Source: Brasenia schreberi (taxonomy: Eukaryota; Streptophyta; Magnoliopsida; Nymphaeales; Cabombaceae). Taken from it: a stretch of DNA of 64,000 bases. The notes below the pieces were generated by a model. The model made no database searches and was not told where the DNA came from. It saw only the letters and a program-made list of their open reading frames with translations. Positions 50,449 through 62,711 of this stretch are shown here, in pieces; position 1 is the stretch's first letter; each line of letters opens with the position of its first letter. Where the stretch lies: contig JAYKKT010000041.1 in assembly GCA_036023115.1 (NCBI GenBank), positions 5,754,501-5,818,500 on the forward strand, in the 5' to 3' direction. Made by a program: the position numbers and the translations under genes.

Positions 50449-51733
50449 TTTTGATATTTTTGGTCAATTTTGTTTGTCATCCTGCAGGACCAGCACTATT
50501 GGTGTGACCATTGGGAGGTAGCACAGTCTAGCTTAAATCTATCTACTTTTACAACACTTCCCCTCTTTCTTGAATCTAATTGAGTTAGAGCGGACTATAC
50601 TCTGCATCCTCAGTTTTATCTTAATTGAATGAAGGTTTGATAATTAGATGAGTAATCTAGGGTAGAATTCAAGCTCCCTATTAATATGCACTAGTGAATG
50701 TTTCTCTTGTAGGCAGATTTTGTACTGCCATGTGATCCTTGACCACCATAAATGAACTCTAGTACGGGATGGGCTTTTGTTGGACGAATTAAAGGTGGAA
50801 TTCATACTGAAAGAAGTACAATCATGTGTAGTTGATAAATCCTTTTTTTCGATAAACAAGATGGCGTTGGACGGAGAATCAGCCTGATGCAGACCAAAGA
50901 TGTTGAACTCCCTGAGCCACCAGCTTTGACCCACATCTAAACCCTTTTCTTATCGGTTTTACGTTTCAAGATATTAAACAAGCTAGATTTGATATTGCGC
51001 ATTCAATTGGTTTCGCGAAACACGTGCATTTTGCTTTTGATCAGATCAGCTTTAACACTACCTTGCATGTAATACCATCTGCACTTATCAAGATCATCTG
51101 TGTTATGCGAGTTCACACTAGTTTTAATCATTTATCGGGATTCTTATCGAACTTATGTACACGAATCGCAGACAAACCAGCTCTTTGATAATTACATTGG
51201 CATAATAAACAAGAGGTATTTTCTTAAATTGCATAAAACCAAATAAGAGAAATAATAAATATAATTTGGATTTGTATGTTAAGTAACATAAAATAACAAA
51301 GTTAAACAAGCATCAGGGCTTCTAATCAATGAATATGTCAAGCCTCTGGATCTAGATTCCTCGTGCAATATGAATCTAGTGTCAGAATCCAAACTAAGGT
51401 AGAGACAGGTTGCACACTTGCCTCGTCTTTTCACGCCGGCATGCCAGTACAAAACTGTTCCTCGGGTATGCTTGAGAGTCATCTTCCAGTTCTCAACAAT
51501 TTGTTCAATGCTGAGCTGACTGAACTGGATCCAGTATCGTGATGATAGGGATTCAGGTCATGACAAATCTTCCCTATGTTAAATCTTCCTCCATTAATTC
51601 TCAAATTACTTCCCTGCAACCACCAAGCAAACTTTTTTCAAAATGATTGAGGGGATCAAGCAAACCTACTCTAATTAAGCAGGAAAACCTAAGATTTCAT
51701 TTTTAAAATGTTCTTGTAAAATTCCAATTATGA
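50449..51733. other. 3' flank of the TVP38 gene and spacer
   Basis: The 3' UTR of the gene probably covers the first few hundred bases. On the minus strand 51420-51640 has a fairly GC-rich open stretch (QIVENWKMTLKHTRG, then VLYWHAGVKRRG), but I do not recognise it and cannot see exon borders; it could be a fragment of an unknown gene. Confidence 0.4.
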
Positions 51734-52574
51734 ACAACAACAACAACATCTAAGCCTTTTCCCATATTAGACGGGGTCCGTTACATGGATTCTTTGTTTC
51801 CACATATCCCTATCGTGTGCCATGTTAGTAGTTAACTCACAATAAGCTAGATCATTCTTTATTGTTTCTTTCCAACACTTTTGTGGTTGTCCTCTACCTC
51901 TTTTAATACTTTCCAAATTTAGTTTTTCATACCTTCTTATAAGTTCTTCTTTTGATCTTCTTTCTATATGTCCAAACCATCTTAAACGATATTCTCTCAT
52001 TTTATCTTCTATTGGTGCCACTCCTAATTTGTTTCTAATAACCTCATTATGTATACGATCTTTTCTTGTATGATCACTCATCCATCTCAACATCTTCATT
52101 TCTGTCACAAACATCTTTTGTACATGTTGATGATTAACTGCCCAACACTTAGAACCATAAAACATGGCAAGCCTAATTGATGCTCTATAATATTTACCTT
52201 TTAACTTTAATGGTATCTTCTTATCACAAAGAATACATGATGCTGCTCTCCATTTTAACCAATCAGCATTAATTTTATGCATAACATCTCCAACTTTAAT
52301 GGTATCTTCTTATCACAAAGAAAAATTGACCCTAGGTATTTAAAACTTTCCTTTTGGGGATGCAATGTGTGCCAATTTTAATTTCTATGTCCTATGAGGT
52401 AACCAAATGATCAAACTTACATTCCATATATTCTGTCTTTGTTCTACTAAGTCGGAAGGCCTTTGTTTTCTAATGTTTCTCTAGATAGTTCCAATTTTCT
52501 ATTAACTTTTTACTTAGACTCCTCCACTAACACAATGTCATCTGCAAATAACATACACCAAGGTACTTCATCTT
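51734..52574 (-). mobile_element. RTE-clade LINE copy E, 5'-truncated
   Basis: Minus strand, (ACA)n tail at 51734-51749, then a long open part (51767-52282) with [47 protein letters not shown] and RIHVTDPV. At 52292-52322 an exact 31-bp copy of 52203-52233 replaces 22 bp of normal sequence. Homology ends near 52574, before the FADD box. Apart from this scar and small indels it is close to copy C. Confidence 0.92.
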
Positions 52575-52880
52575 AAATCCTCAAAAGCAACTAGATCGCC
52601 AGCCACCCTTTATTGGCTTATGACAATGGTGAGAAGATGCATGTCAACAACTAAATATGAAGAAAATACACCATCATGGACTGATGTGAGTACGTTGCAT
52701 GAAATGTTGGAAAAGAAGTAGACTCAAAAGCAGGAGCACACAAATCATAATGTTTTGGTTTCTTTTTTAATTTTTTGAGTTGTTATGTTTTTTCAAATTT
52801 CTTTTTTTGGTTTTGGGAATAGTAATGTACATGGTCTAAGTTTTCAACCGATACTTGAGAATTCATGCAGATAGGTCCCT
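52575..52880. other. Spacer
   Basis: Nothing recognised; T-rich near 52760-52810. Confidence 0.4.
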
Positions 52881-55800
52881 TGATGGTAGACCGACCCATG
52901 ACTCAAAAGATGAGGATCTAGAATGACTCACAAAAGGATCACCTAATTTAAGGAAAAATATGGTATCTCATTAAGAGTAGTACCTTTGACCCACTGAGTA
53001 TGGGCAAATAGAGAGTGAATAGTAGGATAAAATATAAAGTCAAAGGTACTATGATGGGGAGTGATTTGTATGGATTGAGTTATTCTTTTAATTGCTCTCC
53101 AAATACCACTAAATAGCTAGTAACTATCCCCTTAAGTGCTCTTGCAATGCCACCAAAAGGTTGGTAACCTATCAGCAAAACCATCTTCCAAGTAATTGAG
53201 AACCAAATAAATTCAGAATAAAAAAGAGAAGACCTAAAGGGTGAGTCATCTACTCTACCTATTGTTCAATTTTTTTTTGATACAATGAGACAAATCAGTA
53301 ATGGCAATATGTCCTACAGTAAAGCTTGGGGATCAAGAGGATGAAAAGTCACTCGGAATGGAGTATTACAAGAGAACCAAGTAGAAGGAATCTCAGGAGT
53401 AAGACTCGACTCATCATCTTGAGGAATGGAGGGATTGTCTCCATAAATAATAAAATGGCTAAGCTAATGAAGTTTGATAAATTGGTGATAGGTGGAAGGG
53501 CACAACTTCAAGATCATGAATCTAAGGTCACACAAGTAGGAGGCCGTAAGAAGTTGGATATCCATGAAACTGAAATAGATTCTTATAAAAAAATAGGACT
53601 TACAAACTTACAGTAGGATCAAGTGTGATGGTAACCTTAATAATAGTGACATTCTCATTATATGCGACAATTTAGGCAGCATAGGATGTGAGATCTTCTT
53701 TGTGTAGGATAATATTTTAGGCTACTTAGAGTGGGAGGATATTCATGCCTCCACCTCCATCAACCACAGAGCAACTCCATTGACTTGAAGAGTGATGTAG
53801 AGAGGAAGGTTATGAGGAAGAATAGGTTTGCAGAATCTAGGTGAGAATAGATAAGACAAGAGAGACCAAGCCTTTTGGATGAGTAGCACTAGGGATTTTA
53901 ACTTTCTTTAATATATTAAATAGGGCATTTCTATGCTTGGGAGAGATGTAAATCAACTAAAGAATAGGCATACCAACAAAGGTCTTCGCCAATTGGGCAA
54001 GTTCTTCAGTCTATGCCTTTTATTGGGAAATAGAACCTAAGTGCATTATCTCTGCAACCTTATGAGTCATAGGGATGTGGTTGATCTTGACCTTATTAGA
54101 TGTAAGTCTAAGTCTAGAGAGAGAGAGTCTGGAATTGGCGTTACTAGACATTCCTTGTTTTGGTTATTCAAAGACCTAGAATTGTAACCAATTTTGTAAC
54201 AAATAAAATATTTTAAATTTAAATATAATAAGTTATATTGTATATCATAAATTTATAAAATAGTTATATATTATTAACAATTTTTGAATAACCCGCCATC
54301 AATGACCAGTCATTACATCATTATGCGGTTCTCAACCTTGACATGTTGTTAGGTTGGTATCCTCCAATATTCAAATCTTTAAAAAAATCTCCCTAGCACA
54401 TGGCTTTGGGGGGTTGGGGGATGCAACGAGGGTTTGCACAGAGTGGGGTGCTTGGGTGAGGGCTATGGTGGTTTGGAATACCGGTTCATGACTAACGGTT
54501 CTAACCACCGATTACCGAACCGGTTTGGGTTATGGTTGTGGTTTGGTTTTCAAAAATCCAAAATTGTAATTTGAACTTCATGGTCCCTAGTTCAAGTTTC
54601 GAATCAGCAATCTGATTTCAAACCTTCCATATCTAGGGGTGACTTTTTGGCCTAAGGTAAGGCCTATGAAACTAACCTCAAGCTGATCTTTGGATTGGTT
54701 CATATGAGTAGACTTAGTGGGTTTTATTGGTGCAGACACGTGTAAAAACTTGAGCAACAAGCTCAATAGGAAGTGAGGAAGGTTGAATGAACTCATGATC
54801 AAAATGGGTCATATTTAGGTAAACTCTTAAAAAAGAACGATGGCCAAGATAGTGGTGGCAGAGGAGGAGGAACCAAAAGGTGGATGACTAGACTCTGGTG
54901 TGAAATGAGCCAGGGGTCCACCATCAAGTTGAGTGAGCTCAATAGTGATAGGAGTTGACTCAATATGAGTCAATATTGGATCAGCAAAAGAGAGAACACA
55001 TAGTGATATGGTTAAGAGAAGGTTTTTTGAGGACTCCCTTATCTTGATTACATTGGTCAAAATCATATCTAAAGAAAGAGCCATTGATCAATCAAGTCTT
55101 GTGTGTGATTTTTGAGGAACATGTAATCCTCACTATCATGACCCTTGGGCCAAGGGGGATTATAGGATATATCAAGGTCTTATTGGATCTTCTTGGAAGG
55201 TCTAGGCTCTGGATTAGGTTTAAGGGGCAAGAACCCACGTCTTGGCTTTTGTCTCTTGGATAGCTAATTTTCAAAATGTCATCATAGACCTTTCTTCATA
55301 TTAGATTCATACCATAAAGCATTTTTCGTGAATTCCTCAGAGGTTGCAACCATGTACATGGTGATCATTGGCTTTGAATTTCTAAAATTCTCACATATTA
55401 TCATAACAACAATCTCCTCTCTATTGGTTTCTACATCTTAGACATGATATTCTTAAATTTAGTGATAAAGGTGTAGGCATCATCGTCCTTTTGTCTCTTC
55501 TTGTTTAAGGTGTTGATAGTGCACAAAGATTGAATGTTATATATGAACCTTTCTAAACAAGACTTTCACATTCGAGGTCATAAACCACTTAATCACTTCT
55601 CCTTTTAGACTCAAGGGAAAGATTTGGATCAACTTCCTATCTTGATGCTTGTACTTGCATGTTGTTTCATTAAACCTAGAGATATGAGATTTTGGGTTGC
55701 TCAAACCATTGAACTTCACGAATTCCCATTTTTCCCTCTAATCATCATAAGAATTAGATAAGTATAGCTTAGACATATCAAATTTCTTACTCATTCATGT
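52881..55800 (-). mobile_element. Ty3/gypsy gag-protease remnant, minus strand
   Basis: The gag core is near 55537-55740: KFNGLSNPKSHISRFNETTC, then LIQIFPLSLKGEVIKWFM, matching the gypsy gag layout (FDGxGNPKxHL...FPxSLxGxAxxWY). Aspartic protease remains lie near 53490-53760: GGMNILPL and IVAYNENVTIIK, and in the opposite part of that stretch GLLLV with WIHDLEVVPF, which fits the LLLGRPWIHDLxAVPSxLHQ motif of the Tat/Ogre-like group. The frame is broken throughout. The plus-strand frame at 53326-53616 is antisense to this protease and is not a gene. RT and integrase are not recognised, and no LTR pair was found. Confidence 0.65.
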
Positions 55801-57638
55801 CAATCTCCTTTTAATTATTTGTTTAACTAATTGACTCAAGTTAGGGCCCTTCATAGGGTCAAGGAAAGACTTCCTAACTTCTTCATCCTTTACTCACATT
55901 TATCTACTTTTATAATAATCTTCTTTTTCCCTCTTTTCTTTTTCTTCTCTTATTCTTTCACATTTTGTTGAAGTTCCAAGAGTTGTTTTAGGTAGGCTAT
56001 TTTCTCTAATGAGCTCATGGATTTTTAACATGCTAGATAGAGAGGAGAACATAGACTCAAGGTTGGACTCTTTAGACTGGTCGTGATCTTAGAATTTGGT
56101 CAATTTGGAGGTCTTAAGCTTCACCGGTAAAAATATGACTTTCTCCGACCACAGTTAAAACCTTCGAAATATATTTGAAAACAATTTCGAGAGTCAAACT
56201 ATTAGAAATAAGACCAAAACCATAAACATTTATGTCTACATACTTCATTGACGGTCGTACTCCTTTTTTCGACGATCGAAAAAACCATCGGTAATGATTG
56301 AAAACACTTTCTGGTGATTATAGACCTGAAATATGGAGGTTTGAAACCATTGAAAATGTTTTAGATATTTCCGGCAGTTTCGTATACTTATTGCCAGTGA
56401 TTTCCAACCGTTGAAAATAGTTATCCTTTTTAAGTTTATAAAAATGATTCAGACTGACTCGTACCCAAACTGTTTTAACATGATCCAGAATCTAAAAGAA
56501 AAAATCAAATCTCTAATCTCTAATCCTCTCTCTATCTTCTTCGAAGAGGACTTTGACTCCCATGGGCAGTGGCAACTTTGTGATATGAATAGGCATCGGA
56601 CTCATGGATGGGGTCTTTCTCTAGGTGGGGGGGGGGGTTTGACACGGGAATACGAAGATGACTAACTATCATGGTTCATGTTTAGTTTTCCCATGAATAT
56701 GATATAGAGGGAATGGGTTCCACTAATACAAATAGACACAACCAAGGATGACACAAGGACAAAACAAGGCAGTGCAATGTCATGGATGTGAGGCAATGAC
56801 ACACATGAATGGAATGAATAAGGTGGGATTCAATGAGCCTTATTTTCCTTGTAGAATAGTCTCATATCGGTCAACTAAGCTAGTTCATGCAAAACTCACA
56901 AGCTCCACACAAGTCACTCACAGGTGTATAAAGTGGGAAATATGTGCAATAATGTGAGCAAGACAAGCAAAAATAAAGCAAACAAGAGTGATTGCAGACG
57001 TACCAACAAGATCTATTGTGACTCATTGCTTTGAAGATTATTGGGTGTCCTGAACCAAGATGTTTACCATGGAACCAATTTCTAGGTGCTCAAAGTAAAT
57101 AGCAAGATTCACATGAATATGAATTTTTCACGTAGTGCCACCCCCATTTGGTGTTAGATTTCCAGCCATTTCTTGTTTCTGGTCGTGTTCTGGTCCAATC
57201 ATTCAGCTTCGTGGCAAAAACACGCCAATCTCAACACACCCAATTTTTTCAGGTCTACTTGGGTTGAAATGAACACGAACTTTTGCTCTGCATCAGGTCA
57301 TTGTGTCATGCCTTATATTGTTTAAACCCAGTTGTGTCTGCCTATAGTGACCAAAAGGGCGTTTTTATACGTAGAATTAAGAATTATAGAAAGGGTCCCC
57401 GTTCTCAATATTACTTTCTTTACAGTTGTTGATTCTTATAAGCATTTTCTAAAGACTGTTTGGAGAATTTTACTACAAACTACTTTTTATAGTTAAAACT
57501 ACTGTTTATTACTTATTTTTAATTAGTCCCTTTTTCAGTTCAAAGCAAGTGTTTTTGGGGAAAATTTGAACTTTCTCGAGAGCTCCACCTACAAGTGAGA
57601 TTTCACTCTCGCAATCGGATTTATGCATTTATCCCATA
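55801..57638. other. Non-coding spacer with possible DNA-transposon end
   Basis: 56110-56420 contains repeated short motifs of the type CGACGATCG, CCATCGGTAATG, TTCCGGCAGT, like the subterminal motifs of plant CACTA-type elements, but no termini were found. An 11-G run lies at 56627-56637. Frames at 56411-56957 have no known domain. Confidence 0.4.
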
Positions 57639-57978
57639 TGTGACCCTTCGATCGCAAATTGAACCATGGTTGTGTAACCAGGGCCCCTACGTGGGAACCA
57701 CCCTGGCAACTCTAGCAATAAACTCCTATTTGGGAGAAGAGTCCCGCATCTGGTTGTAAGCGTGCCGCAGGCCACGCACCGTTATTTGCTATCAATACAA
57801 TCTGCTTTCTTATTTATTCTCAAGTATCCTTCCTATCTCCAAACGACCCTCTCCTATCATCAGTCTTAAGCTTCCGCTGAACCTCTGCAACCTTGGTGAA
57901 AGGTTTGTTAGGTTGTGCGTAGCCTAGCGCCGGTCACACGTTCCGCGCCTTGGGTAATTCCAACATCGGGGCGTGACA
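57639..57978 (+). repeat. 5' LTR, 340 bp
   Basis: Starts TGTGACCCTTCG and ends GGGGCGTGACA, so TG...CA termini. The same length as the 3' LTR with no indels. Confidence 0.95.
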
Positions 57979-57982
57979 ACTT

Positions 57983-57994
57983 TGGTATCTGAGC
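57983..57994 (+). other. Primer binding site, initiator tRNA-Met type
   Basis: TGGTATCTGAGC, one mismatch from TGGTATCAGAGC, 4 nt after the LTR. Confidence 0.9.
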
Positions 57995-58094
57995 GGTTCT
58001 GGTTTGGAGAATTGCGAGTGGGTGTGGGACACACCCCCTCCATATTGATAGCAAATAGGTAATCCCTTCGTCAACGAAAGCCCCACGTTGACTC

Positions 58095-59366
58095 ATGACC
58101 ATTGACACTGAGATGGCCGTCAACCCCATTCATAGAAAGGGGAAGGTAAAGGCTGTATCACTGGCCGACCTTGCCGAGTCTACGTCAGGTATCCTGCTTG
58201 ACGTGGACGCTAGACTTACTAAACTTGAAAATTTGGTAGGTCGTTTAGATGCTGCAGTTGCGCATGCTGCGAAAGGCTTCGACCAGTTGACAGGCGAGAT
58301 GAGCATCGTAGTGAGAGACGTGAAACGGCATACGAATGCTTGCGAATATACCTACAATGTAATGAGTGACCGCGTGGAGCGCTTGGAGCAACGCGTCCAA
58401 GAGATGGAGGCGAACGTTAAGACCCGACTGCAGAGACTTGAGGAGAGTACATTTGCACAACTTTCGGAGAGACAGGCTTTAGAACGATCTCAGCTGGAGA
58501 TGCTGGCTCGATTGAATGGTGTCGAGCGTAGGTTGGCAAATGGGCATGGACATGGTGGTGGAGTAGACCGACCACGTTGCATCAAGGTTAGAGAATCGAA
58601 GGCCTTTGTTGGGGGTCGTGATGCATAGGTATTGGAGAACTTCCTTTACCAAATGAATCTGTACCTCAAGGCTAGTCAGCTTGAGGACAAAGAAGAGAAA
58701 CTAGCGCTAGTGGCTATGTTTCTGAAAGACGATGCCATGCTGTGGTGGCGTCGCATGTAGGAGGATGTTGAGGCATGACTCACTCACATCCAAACTTGGG
58801 ATCTGTTCAAGCAGGCTATACAAGAACATTTTCTCCCACACAATACTGAGGTAGCCGCGAAAAAGAAGCTTGATGGCTTAAGGCACAACGGATCGTTGCA
58901 AGATTACATTAAGGAATACCAGACCTTGATGTTGAGCATCCGGACGATGAGTCCAGAAGACCGTTTATTCAAGTTCCTTAATGGGTTACAGCCGTGGGCT
59001 GAGCAAAAGCTAAACAGGATCAACCCGCAGACCATTTCTGAAGTTATAACGGCGGCAGAACGATTACTTAACAATCGTCGGCCAACTAATTCGAAGAAAG
59101 ACAAGTATGACACTAAAAGGCAAAATGGTTGGAAGAATGAGAATCGATAGGATACTTCAAAGGATACCCCAGCCGAGTCTTCCACACCAAGAGACCATGG
59201 GAACAACAAAGATCATACGAAGAAGAGTAAGGCCAAAGGATCCTTTAAGAAGGAATGTTGGTATTGTGGTGGCCAACATTTCTCTTATGAGTACGAACAC
59301 AAGAAGAGGACTTTGCGCGCGCCGCTAATGCCGTGCAAAGAACAAATGTTTCGGATGGCGACCTAA
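58095..59366 (+). pseudogene. gag of the non-autonomous gypsy element, four in-frame stops
   Basis: One continuous frame from ATG 58095 to TAA 59364-59366 carries four internal stops: TAG 58626, TAG 58758, TGA 58776 and TAG 59148. Each can be explained by one C-to-T change (CAG or CGA). The N-terminal 177 aa are acidic/basic and predicted coiled-coil, with heptad-like Leu/Val at 40-150 (VERLEQRVQEMEANV). The capsid core follows: ENFLYQMNLYLKASQLEDKE, MFLKDDAMLWWRRM, TWDLFKQAIQEHFLPH, LQDYIKEYQTLMLSI, FLNGLQPWAEQKLN. A CCHC knuckle (CWYCGGQHFSYEY, codons 59256-59294) has its last Cys replaced by Tyr, again a single G-to-A change. Gag would package element RNA in a particle. Without suppression of the stops no full-length product is possible. 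Confidence 0.9.
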
Positions 59367-59439
59367 GAGAAAACATTATGAGGGTTGGCATAATGAGACT
59401 GTTGAATGCCATAGATGGGGATCAACGTCACGCAAGCCG

Positions 59440-59809
59440 ACGGACAAGGCTCTCATGTACATACCGATCATTGTCAATGGTAGAGATACAATGGAAATGG
59501 TGGATACTAGCACAACTCACAACTTTATGTGCCCGCAAAAAGCTAAACGTTTGGGCCTAAGGGTAGTGGGAAGTAGTAGCAACATAAAAGGCTGTGAATT
59601 CAGAGTCCAAATCCATTCTAGGGGAGGCAATTACTGTTGTGACTCGAGTGGGGAGTTGGCGCGGGGTAACCAACTTCACAGTGGCACCGTTGGATGAATA
59701 TCGGATGATACTTGGCATGAAGTTCTTTAGGGCGAGCCATGCGGAGTTACGACCAGCATCAAATCTAGTAGTCTTCATGGATTACGATCAATGTGTTGTT
59801 GGTGCATAA
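59440..59809 (+). pseudogene. Retropepsin-like protease remnant of the gypsy element
   Basis: The active-site motif is at 59503-59511, DTS-TTHNFM, where gypsy proteases have DTG-ATHNFV; Gly is replaced by Ser by a single G-to-A change. After a frameshift near 59590-59600 the domain continues with GVTNFTVAPLDEYRMILGMK, the usual second half of the fold. Relative to gag the protease is in another frame, so there are two frame changes in all. Downstream (59810-60370) residues such as RKVSALRLEEGQK correspond to the linker to RT, which itself is deleted. Confidence 0.85.
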
Positions 59810-60369
59810 GCTTCGAATGATGGTCATGTTCGTAAGGTGTCAGCGCTTCGGCTCGAAGAAGGTCAGAAGCAGAGGAATGCCACATGTGGAGTGGTGCTGT
59901 AGGGTGCTAAACAGAAGATGCCTCGCGACAAGGTATCTTCGAAGACTGGTGCCGCAAGACTGAAGGAGTGCGAAGACGTTCAGCTCACCGCATTTCCAAG
60001 GAACCTACCTCACGGGAAAGGGGTAGGCCGTTAGCACTGGAAGACTGGCGGGCAAGGTAATAAAGCAGGAACAAGTTCCGGTCCTAAGAGACGACGACAC
60101 AAGTCTGTTACTGGCAAGACAAGACGGGGATGCAAGGTAAGTTGCATAGGAGTGAAAGACCTAGAGGACAATTGGAGGCATGGCAGATGATTACTGTACA
60201 AGACTCTAAGACACTGTCAACCGTACACAACTTCTGCGCTGATCAATAGGAGTGGCGTGATTTTGCTCAACCGCTTCATGTGAAGGTAGCGATGCGCATG
60301 AAGAAGTGAACGAATTCGAAGTGGTGCGATAGTCTCATCGCGAGGCAACACACTGCGACGGTCCAAAAG

Positions 60370-60560
60370 GATGATAGTCCTCAACCAGTCATCTTGAGGG
60401 TAGGGGATCGGGCGTTCCGACTGGAGCCCGTCCATGACAGATTACTAACTACCTTCCATGCGAGCAAACCTAAGGCTTATCATGCGGACATGGAACGTGT
60501 AGGCCGTAGTTACTATGGGCACTTGCGCCTTGGAGGACAACAGGAGCAGCAGAAGATGAA
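60370..60560 (+). pseudogene. Integrase C-terminal remnant
   Basis: ILRVGDRAFRLEPVHDRL, then FHASKPKAYHAD, fits the end of gypsy integrase (VGDxV...FHVSxLKPYH). It shows that the element is a deletion derivative of a full gypsy element rather than one that never had pol. Confidence 0.6.
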
Positions 60561-60651
60561 GATACAGTGAGTTGAGAGGCGGACAAGCACGCCAAGAGCT
60601 TCAGAGTTGCAAAAGCATCACTACGAAACTTGCCGAGATCGTCCAAAGCTT

Positions 60652-60664
60652 AGGTGGGGGAGAA
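60652..60664 (+). other. Polypurine tract
   Basis: AGGTGGGGGAGAA directly before the 3' LTR. Confidence 0.9.
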
Positions 60665-61004
60665 TGTGACCCTTCGACCGCGAACTGAACCATGATTGTG
60701 TAACCAGGGCCCCTACGTGGGAACCATCCTAGCAACTCTAGCAATAAACTCCCATTTGGGGGAAGAGTCCTGCATCTAGTTGTAAGCATGCCGCGGGCTA
60801 CACACCGTTATTTGCTATCAATACAATCTGCTTTCTTATTTATTCTTAAGTATCCTTGCTATCTCTAAACGACCCTCCCCTATCATCAGTCTTAAGCTTT
60901 CGCTGAACCTCTGCAACCTTGGTGAAAGGCTTGCTAGGTTGTGCGCAGCCTAGCGCCGGTCACGCGTTCCGCGCCTTGGGTGATTCCAGCATCGGGGCGT
61001 GACA
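60665..61004 (+). repeat. 3' LTR, 340 bp
   Basis: Starts TGTGACCCTTCG and ends GGGGCGTGACA; aligns without gaps to the 5' LTR. Confidence 0.95.
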
Positions 61005-62711
61005 CATAGATAGATAGCACTTAACTTTCTTGGGTCTTTTGTCGAGAAGGCGATCTTTTCAATGTCATCTCATATGAGAGCGAAATTAAGCGTGTAGGTG
61101 AGAGTAATATTAGAACAAGAAACCGCCAAACTAGATGACCTTGTGTAGCTTGGATTAACTGATCTCAAACCTTGAAAAGGTTTGTTTAAGATTAAGAACT
61201 CATAAAAATGGGCTACGGTGTGTGGAAATTAAAAGAAAATTATAGTAATACCGGTAGAAGTAAACGAAGGTCTCTTTTCTCAGTTGGTTTGCAATTTAAA
61301 AACTTAAACGGAGATCTAATTCTATACCTATAAACTTAACAAACTTACCTGAATTATGATGAAAGAAAGTCTTAAAAAGATCACATCTACTGACAAACAG
61401 GCAAGCCTTTAAGAAAATAATATAACTACTTTAGTTAAATGTTGATATGACAGAAGATAAAAAAATAATAACCATTACTAATTCATATAACAGACTCAAG
61501 TTATTTCGAAATAAGAGATTATTTGGCCTTTAACCACAATTGGGTTGGATTGAAAATGAGAGCCCGTGAGGGTCACTACTTTTTTCTTATTGGCGGCTAA
61601 CTGACCGGGTGGTGTGGAGCCAGCCACATCATCTGGTTTCCTGCAACATGAGGCCAAACTCAAACCACGCCGACTCCCCTCTCTCGAACCCATCTTCGAG
61701 CCCACACGTGGTCACAGCTCATTGACCAGAACACAGACGCGGGCGCGACTTAGCCGACTCCAACTTTCCAACCTCCTCAGCACCAACAACTTAAAATAAA
61801 ACGTATTCTTTCCCAAATGCTCCCCTCCTGTAGTCCTCACTACCAAAAGCGGTTCCACATTGTTCCTAATGACAAAAGGAGTCCGCTTTTGGTTTACTTA
61901 GCAAAATGTTCACCACGTTAAGAAAACTTAACAAAAGAGGCCATAGAGTGAAGCACTTATTCACCCTTATCAAGAATGTTCTCGGTATGATGGAAGCAAA
62001 TGACTTGCATGGTCTATTGATCAATTAGGTACAGAAAAGGAACTAAGCTACAATTTCTGTGATCATTCTTGCTCGAACTGAGCACGAGTTGGCACATAAA
62101 ACTACATGGATGCAAATATAAAGTATGGTTGGACAGAGATAGTATGTTCTCATAGTTAAGTACGTCTAATATTTATGTGACATGTCACAAGACCATGACA
62201 GTTGTGTGTATATGCATGTAACGAAATCATCGGATTGTTAGTGCTTTAATTTTGAGTATATCAAATAGCGCGTTGCAAATTGGAGTTTATTGGTTCAATG
62301 GAAGAAACCAGTCTGAACTCGTCGAACTCTTCCTATGCTTTATTCACGCAATGAAGTAATGGATAGTATTAATTTAACTTGAAAAATGCTCATCAACATT
62401 CTGCCTAAAACTTGTTCATCTACATTTCTTAGCTGCTTAAACAGCAAAGAAATCAATTGATGGTACGTGCGAACCTGGCCGTCTCCCCGGAAGAAAAAGT
62501 TAGTTAGGAGGGGTTTTCCGTAAAACAAGTCGTGGTCCATGTCGGCATATCGTACAAGATAAGGATCTATTTGGAAAACGCGGATATATGGCACGCGACG
62601 GACAGCGAGCCCGAGAGCCTTCTAATCGGAGACGGAGGAGGGGCTGGAGGAGGTGCCTTCCATCTATCTGTTTTACATTTCCCCGGCTAGTCAGAACCCC
62701 GGCGATCACCG
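61005..62711. other. Spacer and upstream region of SDH2
   Basis: No gene recognised. 61560-61800 is GC-richer with no known domain on either strand. The SDH2 promoter and 5' UTR must lie in the last few hundred bases (the region is GC-rich from about 62590). Confidence 0.4.

Larger units (their letters stand above)
57639..61004 (+). mobile_element. Non-autonomous Ty3/gypsy element (gag-protease only), 3,366 bp
   Basis: A whole element from LTR to LTR. Order: 5' LTR, PBS, gag, zinc knuckle, protease, short integrase C-terminal remnant, PPT, 3' LTR. RT, RNase H and the integrase core are absent, so it could move only with help from another gypsy element; it resembles terminal-repeat elements that keep gag (TR-GAG type). 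The flanking CATA on both sides (57635-57638 and 61005-61008) is a 4-bp candidate target-site duplication; 5 bp would be usual. The LTRs differ at 25 of 340 positions by eye, 24 of them transitions. Confidence 0.92.

Noticed and set aside
51420..51640. Minus-strand coding-like stretch (QIVENWKMTLKHTRG, VLYWHAGVKRRG)
   Set aside because: No family recognised, no clear splice borders, no supporting neighbour exon. Kept only as a remark.
53326..53616. Plus-strand 96-aa frame
   Set aside because: It is antisense to the gypsy protease remnant read on the minus strand.
57983..57994. tRNA-Met-like sequence
   Set aside because: Only 12 nt, next to an LTR; it is a primer binding site, not a tRNA gene. 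The same holds for 25605-25617.
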